This document shows positions 25,725 through 32,367 of a stretch of DNA of 64,000 nt, piece by piece (position 1 is the stretch's first letter; each line of letters begins with the position of its first letter). The position numbers were made by a program, and so were the translations under genes. The DNA lies in contig JAOPWH010000256.1 of assembly GCA_025965795.1 (NCBI GenBank), positions 54,459 to 118,458 of the forward strand. The letters run 5' to 3'. The stretch is from Blastococcus sp. Its GTDB lineage: Bacteria; Actinomycetota; Actinomycetes; Mycobacteriales; Geodermatophilaceae. The notes beneath the pieces were generated by a model that worked only from the letters and a program-made list of their open reading frames with translations, was not told where the DNA came from and made no database searches.

Positions 25725-26488
25725 CCAGCGGACAGAACGAGACCGAGACCAACGAGCGGCGGCCCACGCCGGCGGACCTGCAGAGTGTGCGGTTCACGCG
25801 CGCCACCATGATGAAGCCCGGCTACGTCGACACCGAGGTGGACCGGGTGATGAACCGGATGGCCGAGGAGCTGGGCCGGCTGTACGCCGAGAAGGCGGCG
25901 CTGCGCGACCAGGTGCGGGCCCTCCAGGCTCAGGTGGACGGCACGGTCGTGCCGGAACCGCCCAGCGAGCAGGCCGTGCGCATCCTCGCCAGCGCCCAGC
26001 TGACCGCGGACAACTACGTCGCCGAGGCGGAGGAGTTCAGCCGGCAGGTGACCAGCGAGGCCCGCGCCGAGTACGAGCAGCGGGTCCGTGAGGCGCGGGA
26101 GAACGCCGGCGGGATCCTGCAGGCGGCCCAGGAGGCCGCGGCGAAGCTCGCCGAGGGGCGCCCGGTGGCCGCCGACCCCGGCACCCGGAACGTCCAGGAG
26201 CTCGAGGAGCAGGTCGCCTACCTCAAGGCGTTCGGCCAGGCCTGCCGCGTCCAGTTGAAGGCCTACCTGGAGGCGCTGCTCAGCGACGTCGAGGCCGAGT
26301 GGGGGCACGCCGACCCCGTCGCCCTGCCGCCCGCCGCCCCTCGGCCGCCGGCGCAGCGCTCTCGCCGCGACGAGGAGCCGGCGCCCCCGTCGACGACGTT
26401 CGAGTCCAACACCGTCGCGGACCCGCCGCCCGCCGACTCGACCGCCAACGGCATCGCGGTCAGGGCGGGTTCAGCCTCCTCCTCCTGA
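25721..26488 (+). CDS. DivIVA/Wag31-like coiled-coil protein
   Basis: 255-residue cytoplasmic protein. The N-terminal part has the DivIVA-domain pattern LQSVRFTRATMMKPGY followed by VDTEVDRVMNRMAEEL. Extensive coiled coil follows (about 40-75 and 85-190), and the C-terminal 60 residues are disordered and rich in Pro, Ala and Ser. DivIVA proteins sense membrane curvature at poles and septa and recruit cell-wall synthesis. The usual basic/aromatic membrane-binding tip is modified, and the start overlaps the preceding flavohemoglobin gene (GTGA). It may be a paralogue of Wag31 rather than Wag31 itself, which normally lies beside sepF and ftsZ. Why a polar scaffold is tied to a globin is an open question. 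Confidence 0.78.
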   Translation: MTSGQNETETNERRPTPADLQSVRFTRATMMKPGYVDTEVDRVMNRMAEELGRLYAEKAALRDQVRALQAQVDGTVVPEPPSEQAVRILASAQLTADNYVAEAEEFSRQVTSEARAEYEQRVREARENAGGILQAAQEAAAKLAEGRPVAADPGTRNVQELEEQVAYLKAFGQACRVQLKAYLEALLSDVEAEWGHADPVALPPAAPRPPAQRSRRDEEPAPPSTTFESNTVADPPPADSTANGIAVRAGSASSS

Positions 26489-26496
26489 GGAGCGGC

Positions 26497-26529
26497 GGAG
26501 CCCACGGCCGGCCGACGGCCGTGGGCTCC
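26497..26529 (+). terminator. Strong intrinsic terminator hairpin
   Basis: A perfect 13-bp stem (ggagcccacggcc / ggccgtgggctcc) with a seven-base loop begins eight bases after the DivIVA-like stop. It is one of the clearest terminators in the window and closes the flavohemoglobin-DivIVA unit. Confidence 0.75.
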
Positions 26530-26551
26530 CTCGCTCCGGGAGGATGGGACC

Positions 26552-26938
26552 GTGGTCTCCGGACGCTGCCCGTGTGGAACGGGCCTGCCCCTCGCCGAGT
26601 GCTGCGGCCGGCTGCACGACGGAACGGCCACAGCGAGCACCGCGGAGCAGCTGATGCGCTCGCGCTACAGCGCCTTCGCCCTCGGCGATCCGACGTACCT
26701 GATGGCGACCTGGCACTCCGCCACCCGGCCGCGGGTCCTCGACCTCGAGGGCGAGGTGCGCTGGACCGGCCTGGACGTGCTGGCCACCATCGGCGGCTCC
26801 CCGCTCGACGGGGAGGGAACCGTCGAGTTCCGCGCCCACTACGTCGTCGCCGGCCGGACCGGCGCGCACCACGAGCACAGCCGGTTCGCCCGCGAGGACG
26901 GCCGGTGGCGCTACGTCGACGGGGTCTCGCCGGCCTGA
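26552..26938 (+). CDS. YchJ/UPF0225 family protein with SEC-C zinc motif
   Basis: 128-residue protein with an N-terminal SEC-C zinc-binding motif (CPCGTG followed by ECCGRLH) and a YchJ-like NTF2-fold body (LMRSRYSAFALGD, YLMATWH, VEFRAHY, HEHSRFAREDGRWRYVDG). The biochemical role of the family is not established. GTG 26552 follows AGGAT by seven bases. The gene starts just after a strong terminator, so it has its own promoter or leaderless start. Its 3' end overlaps the convergent mug gene by 28 bases. Confidence 0.87.
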   Translation: MVSGRCPCGTGLPLAECCGRLHDGTATASTAEQLMRSRYSAFALGDPTYLMATWHSATRPRVLDLEGEVRWTGLDVLATIGGSPLDGEGTVEFRAHYVVAGRTGAHHEHSRFAREDGRWRYVDGVSPA

Positions 26939-27444
26939 GCCCAGCCCCCGCGCACCTCTGCGTAGAGGCGACCCAGGTCGGGGAGCTGGTAGTGGGCGTT
27001 CAGGCCGCTCGGGTTCGGCAGCACCCAGGCCTCCGCGCCGGCGAGTCCGGCCGGCTGCCGTCCGATGCCGTCGCCCGCGCGCCCGAAGGCCGTCCGCCAG
27101 GCGGTGACGCCGAGCACCGCGACCACCCGCGGCCGGTACCGCCGGACGAGCGCGGCCAGGGCGGCCGCGCCCGCGCGGAACTCGTCGGGCCGCAGTTCGG
27201 CCGCAGTCCTCGTGGGGCGGTCGACCAGATTGGTCACCCCGAGCCCGTACCGGAGGAGTTCGCGGTCCTCCTCCGGGGTGAGCCGGCGGGGAGTCAGACC
27301 CGCCAGGTGCAGGGCCGGCCAGAACCGGTTGCCCGGTCGGGCGAAGTGGTGCCCGCGGGCGGCGGACAACAGCGACGGATTGATGCCGCAGAAGAGGACA
27401 TCGATCCCGGGAGCGACGACGTCGGGCAAGGGCTTGTCCGGCAT
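26911..27444 (-). CDS. mug: G/U mismatch-specific uracil-DNA glycosylase
   Basis: DNA repair enzyme of 177 residues in the Mug/TDG branch of the uracil-DNA glycosylase superfamily; it excises uracil or ethenocytosine opposite guanine. Motif 1 is FCGINPSLLSAARGHHFA with the catalytic asparagine of GINPS, and motif 2 is LPNPSGLNAHY near the C-terminus. ATG 27444 follows GGAGGGGG at suitable spacing. It is convergent with the YchJ gene, overlapping by 28 bases. High genomic GC makes cytosine deamination repair important, but no specific regulation is visible. Confidence 0.9.
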   Translation of the reverse strand: MPDKPLPDVVAPGIDVLFCGINPSLLSAARGHHFARPGNRFWPALHLAGLTPRRLTPEEDRELLRYGLGVTNLVDRPTRTAAELRPDEFRAGAAALAALVRRYRPRVVAVLGVTAWRTAFGRAGDGIGRQPAGLAGAEAWVLPNPSGLNAHYQLPDLGRLYAEVRGGWAQAGETPST

Positions 27445-27700
27445 GCGCCCGGCCCCCTCCCCCGTCGGCGTCTCGCGATCCTGCCCGGCACTCCAAGGGT
27501 GGTCCTCCGGAGGGGTGACGGCCCGGACCGCCCCGGATGGCGCCAGGTCGGGATTGCGCGCGGATCCGGGCCGGAATCGTGGCGAACGCCACGGACCTGA
27601 GATACCTCACAGCCGTCGAGCTGCACGTTCCGGCCTCTCCCGGCCGACGATCGAAGGACCAGCGCCTCCGGCGCATCGATCGAAGCCAGAGAGGCAGCAC

Positions 27701-29203
27701 GTGTCTTCCCAGCGAGGCCCGGTACCCGACAGCGCGAACCCCGACGTCGTCCTCGTCGGCGGGGGGATCATGAGCGCCACCCTCGCCGCCCTGATCGGCA
27801 CCGTCGCACCGCAGTGGGACGTGACCGTCTTCGAGTCCGCCGCGGACATCGCCGGCGAGAGCTCGGGCCCCTGGAACAACGCCGGCACCGGGCACGCCGC
27901 GCTGTGCGAGCTGAACTACACACCCGCCGGATCCGACGGCCGGGTCGATCCCGCAAAGGCCGTCAGGATCAACGAGCAGTTCCAGGTCTCCCGGCAGTTC
28001 TGGGCCCACCTGGTCCGCGACGGCGTGACCGGCTCACCCAAGGACTTCATCACCCCGGTGCCCCACGTCAGCTTCGTCACCGGCGAGGACGGCCGCCGCT
28101 ACATGCGGGCAAGGCACGAGGCCCTTGCCGCCCAGCCGCTGTTCGACGGGCTGGAGTACACGGACGACGCCGCACGCCTCGAGGGGTGGATCCCGCTGAT
28201 GATGGCCGGCCGTGACCGCGGCCAGGTGGTCGCCGCCACGCGCTCGGCCGCCGGCACCGACGTGAACTTCGGCGCCCTCACCCGTCTGCTGCTCGACGAC
28301 GCCGCCGAGCGCGGCGTGGCCGTGCACTGCAACCAGCGCGTGCAGGACCTCGAGCGCGAGACCGACGGCCGCTGGCGGGTGACCGTCCAGGACACCCGCA
28401 CCGGCGAGCGGCGGAGCGTGCGCGCCCGCTTCGTCTTCGTGGGCGCGGGCGGCGGTGCGCTGCCGCTGCTGCAGCGGGCCGGGATCCCCGAGATCAGCGG
28501 CTTCGGTGGCTTCCCGGTCAGCGGGAAGTTCCTGCGCACCCGCTCCCCCGAGCTGGTGTCGGCGCACCAGGCCAAGGTCTACGGTCAGGCCGCCGTCGGC
28601 GCCCCACCGATGTCGGTGCCGCACCTCGACCTCCGCCTCGTCGACGGCGACCACTCGCTGATGTTCGGTCCGTACGCGGGCTTCTCGCCGAAGTTCCTCA
28701 AGGCCGGCTCGGTCTGGGACCTGCCCGGCAGCGTTCGCCCCGACAACCTGGGCTCGATGCTCGGCGTGGCCCGCACCAACGTGCCGCTGACCGCCTACCT
28801 CGTCCGCGAGCTGCTTCAGTCACCGTCGGCCCGGCTGGGCACGCTGGCCTCCTTCGTCCCGACGGCGGAGGAGCACGACTGGGAGATGGTGACCGCCGGT
28901 CAGCGGGTGCAGGTGATCAAGCGGGACCCCGCGACCGGCCGCGGGGTCCTGCAGTTCGGCACCGAACTCGTGGTCGGTGGGAACGGGACCGTCGCGGGCC
29001 TGCTCGGCGCCTCTCCCGGCGCCTCGACCGCCGTCTCGGCGATGCTCGACCTCCTGGAGCGCTGCTTCCCGGACCGGATGCCGGCCTGGCGGCCGGCGCT
29101 CCGTGAGGCGATCCCGTCCTACGGGCGATCGCTCTCGGCCGACCCCGCCCTGTGCGCGCAGGTGCGGGAGGACACGATGCAGCTGCTGGAACTCAACGGC
29201 TGA
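27701..29203 (+). CDS. mqo: Malate:quinone oxidoreductase
   Basis: FAD-dependent, membrane-associated enzyme that oxidises malate to oxaloacetate and passes electrons to quinone, in the TCA cycle. 500 residues, the family's usual length. The dinucleotide motif is DVVLVGGGIMSATLA near the N-terminus; WNNAGTGHAALCELNYTP is a signature of Mqo, and GFGGFPVSG, SPGASTAVSAMLDLLE and the C-terminal LSADPALCAQVREDT region are all typical. GTG 27701 follows GAGAGG. The 257-base gap upstream holds no gene; a 9-base direct repeat (cgatcgaag) at about 27648 and 27677 could be regulatory. Confidence 0.95.
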   Translation: MSSQRGPVPDSANPDVVLVGGGIMSATLAALIGTVAPQWDVTVFESAADIAGESSGPWNNAGTGHAALCELNYTPAGSDGRVDPAKAVRINEQFQVSRQFWAHLVRDGVTGSPKDFITPVPHVSFVTGEDGRRYMRARHEALAAQPLFDGLEYTDDAARLEGWIPLMMAGRDRGQVVAATRSAAGTDVNFGALTRLLLDDAAERGVAVHCNQRVQDLERETDGRWRVTVQDTRTGERRSVRARFVFVGAGGGALPLLQRAGIPEISGFGGFPVSGKFLRTRSPELVSAHQAKVYGQAAVGAPPMSVPHLDLRLVDGDHSLMFGPYAGFSPKFLKAGSVWDLPGSVRPDNLGSMLGVARTNVPLTAYLVRELLQSPSARLGTLASFVPTAEEHDWEMVTAGQRVQVIKRDPATGRGVLQFGTELVVGGNGTVAGLLGASPGASTAVSAMLDLLERCFPDRMPAWRPALREAIPSYGRSLSADPALCAQVREDTMQLLELNG

Positions 29204-29237
29204 GCGGTCCGCCCGCCGGATCGGCAGGATGGGTGCC

Positions 29238-30125
29238 GTGGCTCCCGACGACGACTACGTCCACCTACCGGTAGCGGACCGCTCGCTGGAGGTCCTCGTC
29301 ACGGGACCGGAGGACGGACCTGCGCTGGTGTTCCACAGCGGCACGCCCAGCGCCGCGATCCCGTTCGCCCCGCTTCTCGACGCGGCCGGGAACGCCGGGC
29401 TCCGGGTGGTCACCTGGTCGCGCCCGGGATACGGCGGGTCGACGCCGGCGCGCGGCCGGACGGTGGCCGATGTCGCCGTCGACACGGCCGCGGTTCTGGA
29501 CGCGCTCGGGATCGACCGGTTCCGCACCCTCGGTTGGTCCGGCGGCGGCCCCCACGCCCTCGCCTGCGCCGCCCTGCTGCCCCGCCGGTGCGCAGCGGCG
29601 GCCACGCTGGCCGGGGTCGCGCCCTACGGTGCCTCCGGCCTCGACTGGCTGGCCGGCATGGGCGAGGAGAACGTCGAGGAGTTCTCGCTGGCGCTGGAGG
29701 GTGAGGAGGCGCTGAGCCCCTGGCTCGAGGAGCAGGCCGCGGGTCTCGCCGGCGTGACCGCGGAACAGGTGGCGGGCTCCCTCGGCGGTCTGGTCTCGCC
29801 GGTCGACGTCGCTTCGATAACCGGCACGTTCGCCGAGTACCTGGCAGCCGGCTTCCGGCGCTCGGTGGCGTCGGGGATCGCCGGCTGGCGGGACGACGAC
29901 CTCGCCTTCGCGCGGTCCTGGGGTTTCGACGTGGCCGACATCGGCGTGCCCGTCGCGGTGTGGCAGGGCGAGGCCGACCTGATGGTGCCGCCCGCGCACG
30001 GCCGGTGGCTGGCCCAGCGGATCCCCGGTGCGCGCGACCACGTGCACCCCGGTGAGGGCCACCTCTCCCTGGCCGTGGGGGGGATGGACCGCATCGTCGC
30101 CGAGCTGGTCGCCCTGGGGGAATGA
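29238..30125 (+). CDS. Alpha/beta-fold hydrolase
   Basis: 295-residue alpha/beta hydrolase. HSGTPSAAIPF is the oxyanion-side loop, WSRPGYGGS the conserved turn, GWSGGGPHALA the nucleophile elbow (Ser), QGEADLMVPP the acid and GEGHLSL the catalytic histidine. A short cap covers about 150-215. The start could be ATG 29229 or GTG 29238; I use GTG 29238 because AGGAT lies seven bases before it. It sits 34 bases after mqo and 31 bases before an MFS transporter gene on the same strand. No substrate can be inferred. Confidence 0.82.
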   Translation: MAPDDDYVHLPVADRSLEVLVTGPEDGPALVFHSGTPSAAIPFAPLLDAAGNAGLRVVTWSRPGYGGSTPARGRTVADVAVDTAAVLDALGIDRFRTLGWSGGGPHALACAALLPRRCAAAATLAGVAPYGASGLDWLAGMGEENVEEFSLALEGEEALSPWLEEQAAGLAGVTAEQVAGSLGGLVSPVDVASITGTFAEYLAAGFRRSVASGIAGWRDDDLAFARSWGFDVADIGVPVAVWQGEADLMVPPAHGRWLAQRIPGARDHVHPGEGHLSLAVGGMDRIVAELVALGE

Positions 30126-30156
30126 CGGCCTCGGCCCTGCGGAAGGATGGCCTCCC

Positions 30157-31374
30157 GTGGCCCCTGCTTCCCCCGCGCCTCCGGTCCCTGCCACGAGCCT
30201 CCGGAACGCCCGCGTCGCTGTGGCCGGCTGCTTCTTCCTCAACGCGGTCTTCTACGCCAACCTGGTACCCCGCCTGCCCGACGTGAAGGCCGAGCTCGGG
30301 CTGAGCAACTCCGCACTGGGTGCCGCGCTGGCGGCCGCGCCTCTGGGAGCCATCGTGGCCGGCCTGTCCTCGGCGGCCCTGATGCGCAGGTTCGGCTCGG
30401 GGCGGGTCGCCACCACCGGGCTGGTGCTTCTCGGGCTCGTCGTGTGGACCGTGTCGGTGGCCCCGAACTGGCTCGCCCTGGCCGCCGCACTGCTGGTCGG
30501 GGGCGCGCTGGACTCGATCGTCGACGTCGCCCAGAACGCCCACGGCCTGCGGGTCCAGCGCCTGTACCGGCGCTCGATCCTCAACGCCTTCCACGGCCTG
30601 TGGAGCATCGGCGCCGTCGCCGGAGGGCTGCTCGGCTCGGTCGCCGCCGGGCTCGACGTGCCGCTCCCCCTGCACCTGGGCGCGGTCGCGGTGGTCTTCG
30701 GCGTCGTCGCGCTGGTGGGGTCCCGCGCCCTCCTGTCCGGCCCGGACGACGCCGACCGGGAGCCCGTCCCGGAGCCGGACGGTGCCCCGCGTCTCCACAG
30801 CCCCTGGCGCGCGGCCGCCCTGCCGCTCCTGGCGCTCGGCGTCCTGGCCGCGTGCGGCGCCTTCGTCGAGGACGCCGGCGCGTCCTGGAGCGCTCTCTAC
30901 CTCCGCAACGAACTGGCCGCCGGAGCCGCGGCGGCGGGACTCGGGTTCGTCGCGCTCCAGTCGGCGATGACGGTCGGGCGACTGACCGGCGACCGCGTCG
31001 TCGACCGGTTCGGCCAGCGCCGGGTGGTCCAGGCCGGTGGCGCACTGAGTGCCGTCGGGATCGGCCTGGCCCTGGCGTTCCCTTCCATTCCGACGACGCT
31101 GGTCGGGTTCGGCCTCGCCGGCCTCGGCGTCGCCACGCTCATCCCGGCCGTCTACCACGCCGCCGACGAACTGCCCGGTCTCGGCTCCGGTTCGGGCCTG
31201 ACGGTGATCAACTGGCTGCTGCGGGTCGGCTTCCTGCTGTCCCCGCCGTTGATCGGGGTGCTCGCCGACGCCACGAGCCTCCGGGTCGCCCTGCTGACCA
31301 TCGTCCTTGCGGGTCTGGGGGCGCTGGTGCTGGGCCGGGCCCTGCCGACGTCGGTCGCACGGGCGCCGGCCTGA
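30157..31374 (+). CDS. MFS transporter
   Basis: Major facilitator superfamily permease of 405 residues with 12 hydrophobic segments in two halves. The first loop has NLVPRLPDVKAELGLSNS, and AALMRRFGSGRV is the MFS loop 2-3 signature. The second half has DRVVDRFGQRRVV, the symmetry-related loop. These sequences resemble the YbjJ/FucP-like group of sugar or drug exporters. GTG 30157 follows AAGGAT by eight bases. It is probably co-transcribed with the hydrolase upstream and is convergent with a small membrane-protein gene. The substrate is unknown. Confidence 0.88.
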   Translation: MAPASPAPPVPATSLRNARVAVAGCFFLNAVFYANLVPRLPDVKAELGLSNSALGAALAAAPLGAIVAGLSSAALMRRFGSGRVATTGLVLLGLVVWTVSVAPNWLALAAALLVGGALDSIVDVAQNAHGLRVQRLYRRSILNAFHGLWSIGAVAGGLLGSVAAGLDVPLPLHLGAVAVVFGVVALVGSRALLSGPDDADREPVPEPDGAPRLHSPWRAAALPLLALGVLAACGAFVEDAGASWSALYLRNELAAGAAAAGLGFVALQSAMTVGRLTGDRVVDRFGQRRVVQAGGALSAVGIGLALAFPSIPTTLVGFGLAGLGVATLIPAVYHAADELPGLGSGSGLTVINWLLRVGFLLSPPLIGVLADATSLRVALLTIVLAGLGALVLGRALPTSVARAPA

Positions 31375-31391
31375 CCCCGCGACTCAGCGAC

Positions 31392-31640
31392 TCAGCGACC
31401 AGGCCGCCGCAGGACCACGGAGCGGGCCAGCAGGTCACCGACCACGGCGGAGCAGCCCACGAGCGGGATGTCGATCAGCAGGAAGGCCCAGCTGACCTTC
31501 CACTCGCCCGACAGCACGGTGGCCAGCACACCGGCTACGACGGACAGGAGGACGCCGACCAGCACCGGCCGCCGGACCGTGACGGTGCCCAGCAGCACGC
31601 CGGACACCAGTCCCGCCATGAGGGGGAACAGCTCGTTCAC
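31392..31640 (-). CDS. Small three-helix membrane protein
   Basis: 82-residue protein that is almost entirely hydrophobic: roughly MAGLVSGVLLGTV, VLVGVLLSVVAGVLATVL and WAFLLIDIPLVGCSAVVGD, consistent with three short membrane segments and a basic C-terminus. GTG 31640 is preceded by GAGGAGG, a strong translation signal, so I take it as a real gene. It is the last gene of a minus-strand run with the Asp-box propeller protein, its tail-domain paralogue and a Pro/Gly-rich protein. I do not recognise the family; it might anchor or export its neighbours. Confidence 0.65.
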   Translation of the reverse strand: MNELFPLMAGLVSGVLLGTVTVRRPVLVGVLLSVVAGVLATVLSGEWKVSWAFLLIDIPLVGCSAVVGDLLARSVVLRRPGR

Positions 31641-31649
31641 GGGTCCTCC

Positions 31650-32057
31650 TCAGGGAAAGATGCCCTGAGGCATCAGCTGGTCGGTCATGGGGGCGGCGCC
31701 GCCGGAGTGGTCCGACGCCGCACCGACGGGTGCGCCCGGAGTACCGGCCGACGGCGCACCGAGGGTGTCGGCCAGGAAGCCCGGGGTGCCGAGCGCGCCG
31801 GGTGGTCCGCTCGGTGCCGGTCCGGCGGAGACCGCGCCGAGACGAGCGGCTCGGGCAGCCAGCTCGGCCGACGGCCCGGGAGCGGCCGTTCCCAGGTCCG
31901 GCTGTCCCGGATCCGCCATGCCGCCGGTGGGGGCACCGCCTCCGGACGCGCCGGCATCCGCCGGGCCTCCGAGCGGCGACGTTCCCGCCTGGCCCGGATC
32001 GGACCGGTGGCTGTCGGCACCGGAGCGCTCGTCGTCGATCTGCACGGTCACGCGCAT
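31650..32057 (-). CDS. Low-complexity Pro/Gly/Ala-rich protein
   Basis: 135-residue protein that opens MRVTVQIDDERSG and is then mostly Gly, Pro, Ala and Ser with a short helical patch (ELAARAARLGAVS). There is no signal peptide or membrane segment. ATG 32057 follows GGAAGG. Gaps of 42 bases upstream and 9 bases downstream place it inside the propeller operon. Composition suggests a disordered linker or matrix-type protein. No family recognised. Confidence 0.55.
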   Translation of the reverse strand: MRVTVQIDDERSGADSHRSDPGQAGTSPLGGPADAGASGGGAPTGGMADPGQPDLGTAAPGPSAELAARAARLGAVSAGPAPSGPPGALGTPGFLADTLGAPSAGTPGAPVGAASDHSGGAAPMTDQLMPQGIFP

Positions 32058-32099
32058 GGGAAATTCCTTCCGCGGACGGGCCGCTGAGGTGAGAACGGC

Positions 32100-32354
32100 T
32101 CAGTTCAGAACCGCGTAGCGGCCCTCGAAGGTGGTGGGCACCGGCGCCAGGTTCGTGACGGTGATCCAGTACGTGCAGTTGTTCGCGTCCGCGCGCTCCA
32201 CGGCGACGTCCCAGTCGACGGACGGCGACCCGTTGCGCACCGACGTCGGCTGCATGTACCAGACGACGTGCCAGGTGGCGGGCCACCCGAAGGTGAACCA
32301 GCGCTGCGTCGCGCCGGCGGCCAGCGTTCCGGTGAACTGGACATTGGTCCACAT
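32100..32354 (-). CDS. Stand-alone copy of the propeller protein's C-terminal domain
   Basis: 84-residue protein that matches the last ~80 residues of the neighbouring 876-residue protein. Shared blocks include FTGTLAAGA, RWFTFGWPATWH, the VERAD motif, TYWITV-NL and TFEGRYA. It looks like a single beta-sandwich unit with many aromatic residues and no signal peptide. ATG 32354 follows AGGAGCC, and the propeller gene ends 13 bases upstream, so the two are co-transcribed. Possible roles are a free partner that forms mixed oligomers with the propeller's tail, or a diffusible binding module. The family is not one I can name. Confidence 0.72.
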   Translation of the reverse strand: MWTNVQFTGTLAAGATQRWFTFGWPATWHVVWYMQPTSVRNGSPSVDWDVAVERADANNCTYWITVTNLAPVPTTFEGRYAVLN

Positions 32355-32367
32355 GACGGCTCCTGCT

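Noticed and set aside
30147-32087. 646-codon plus-strand open frame running through the MFS gene and beyond
   Set aside because: Arginine-rich out-of-frame reading; the MFS frame has all transporter signatures.
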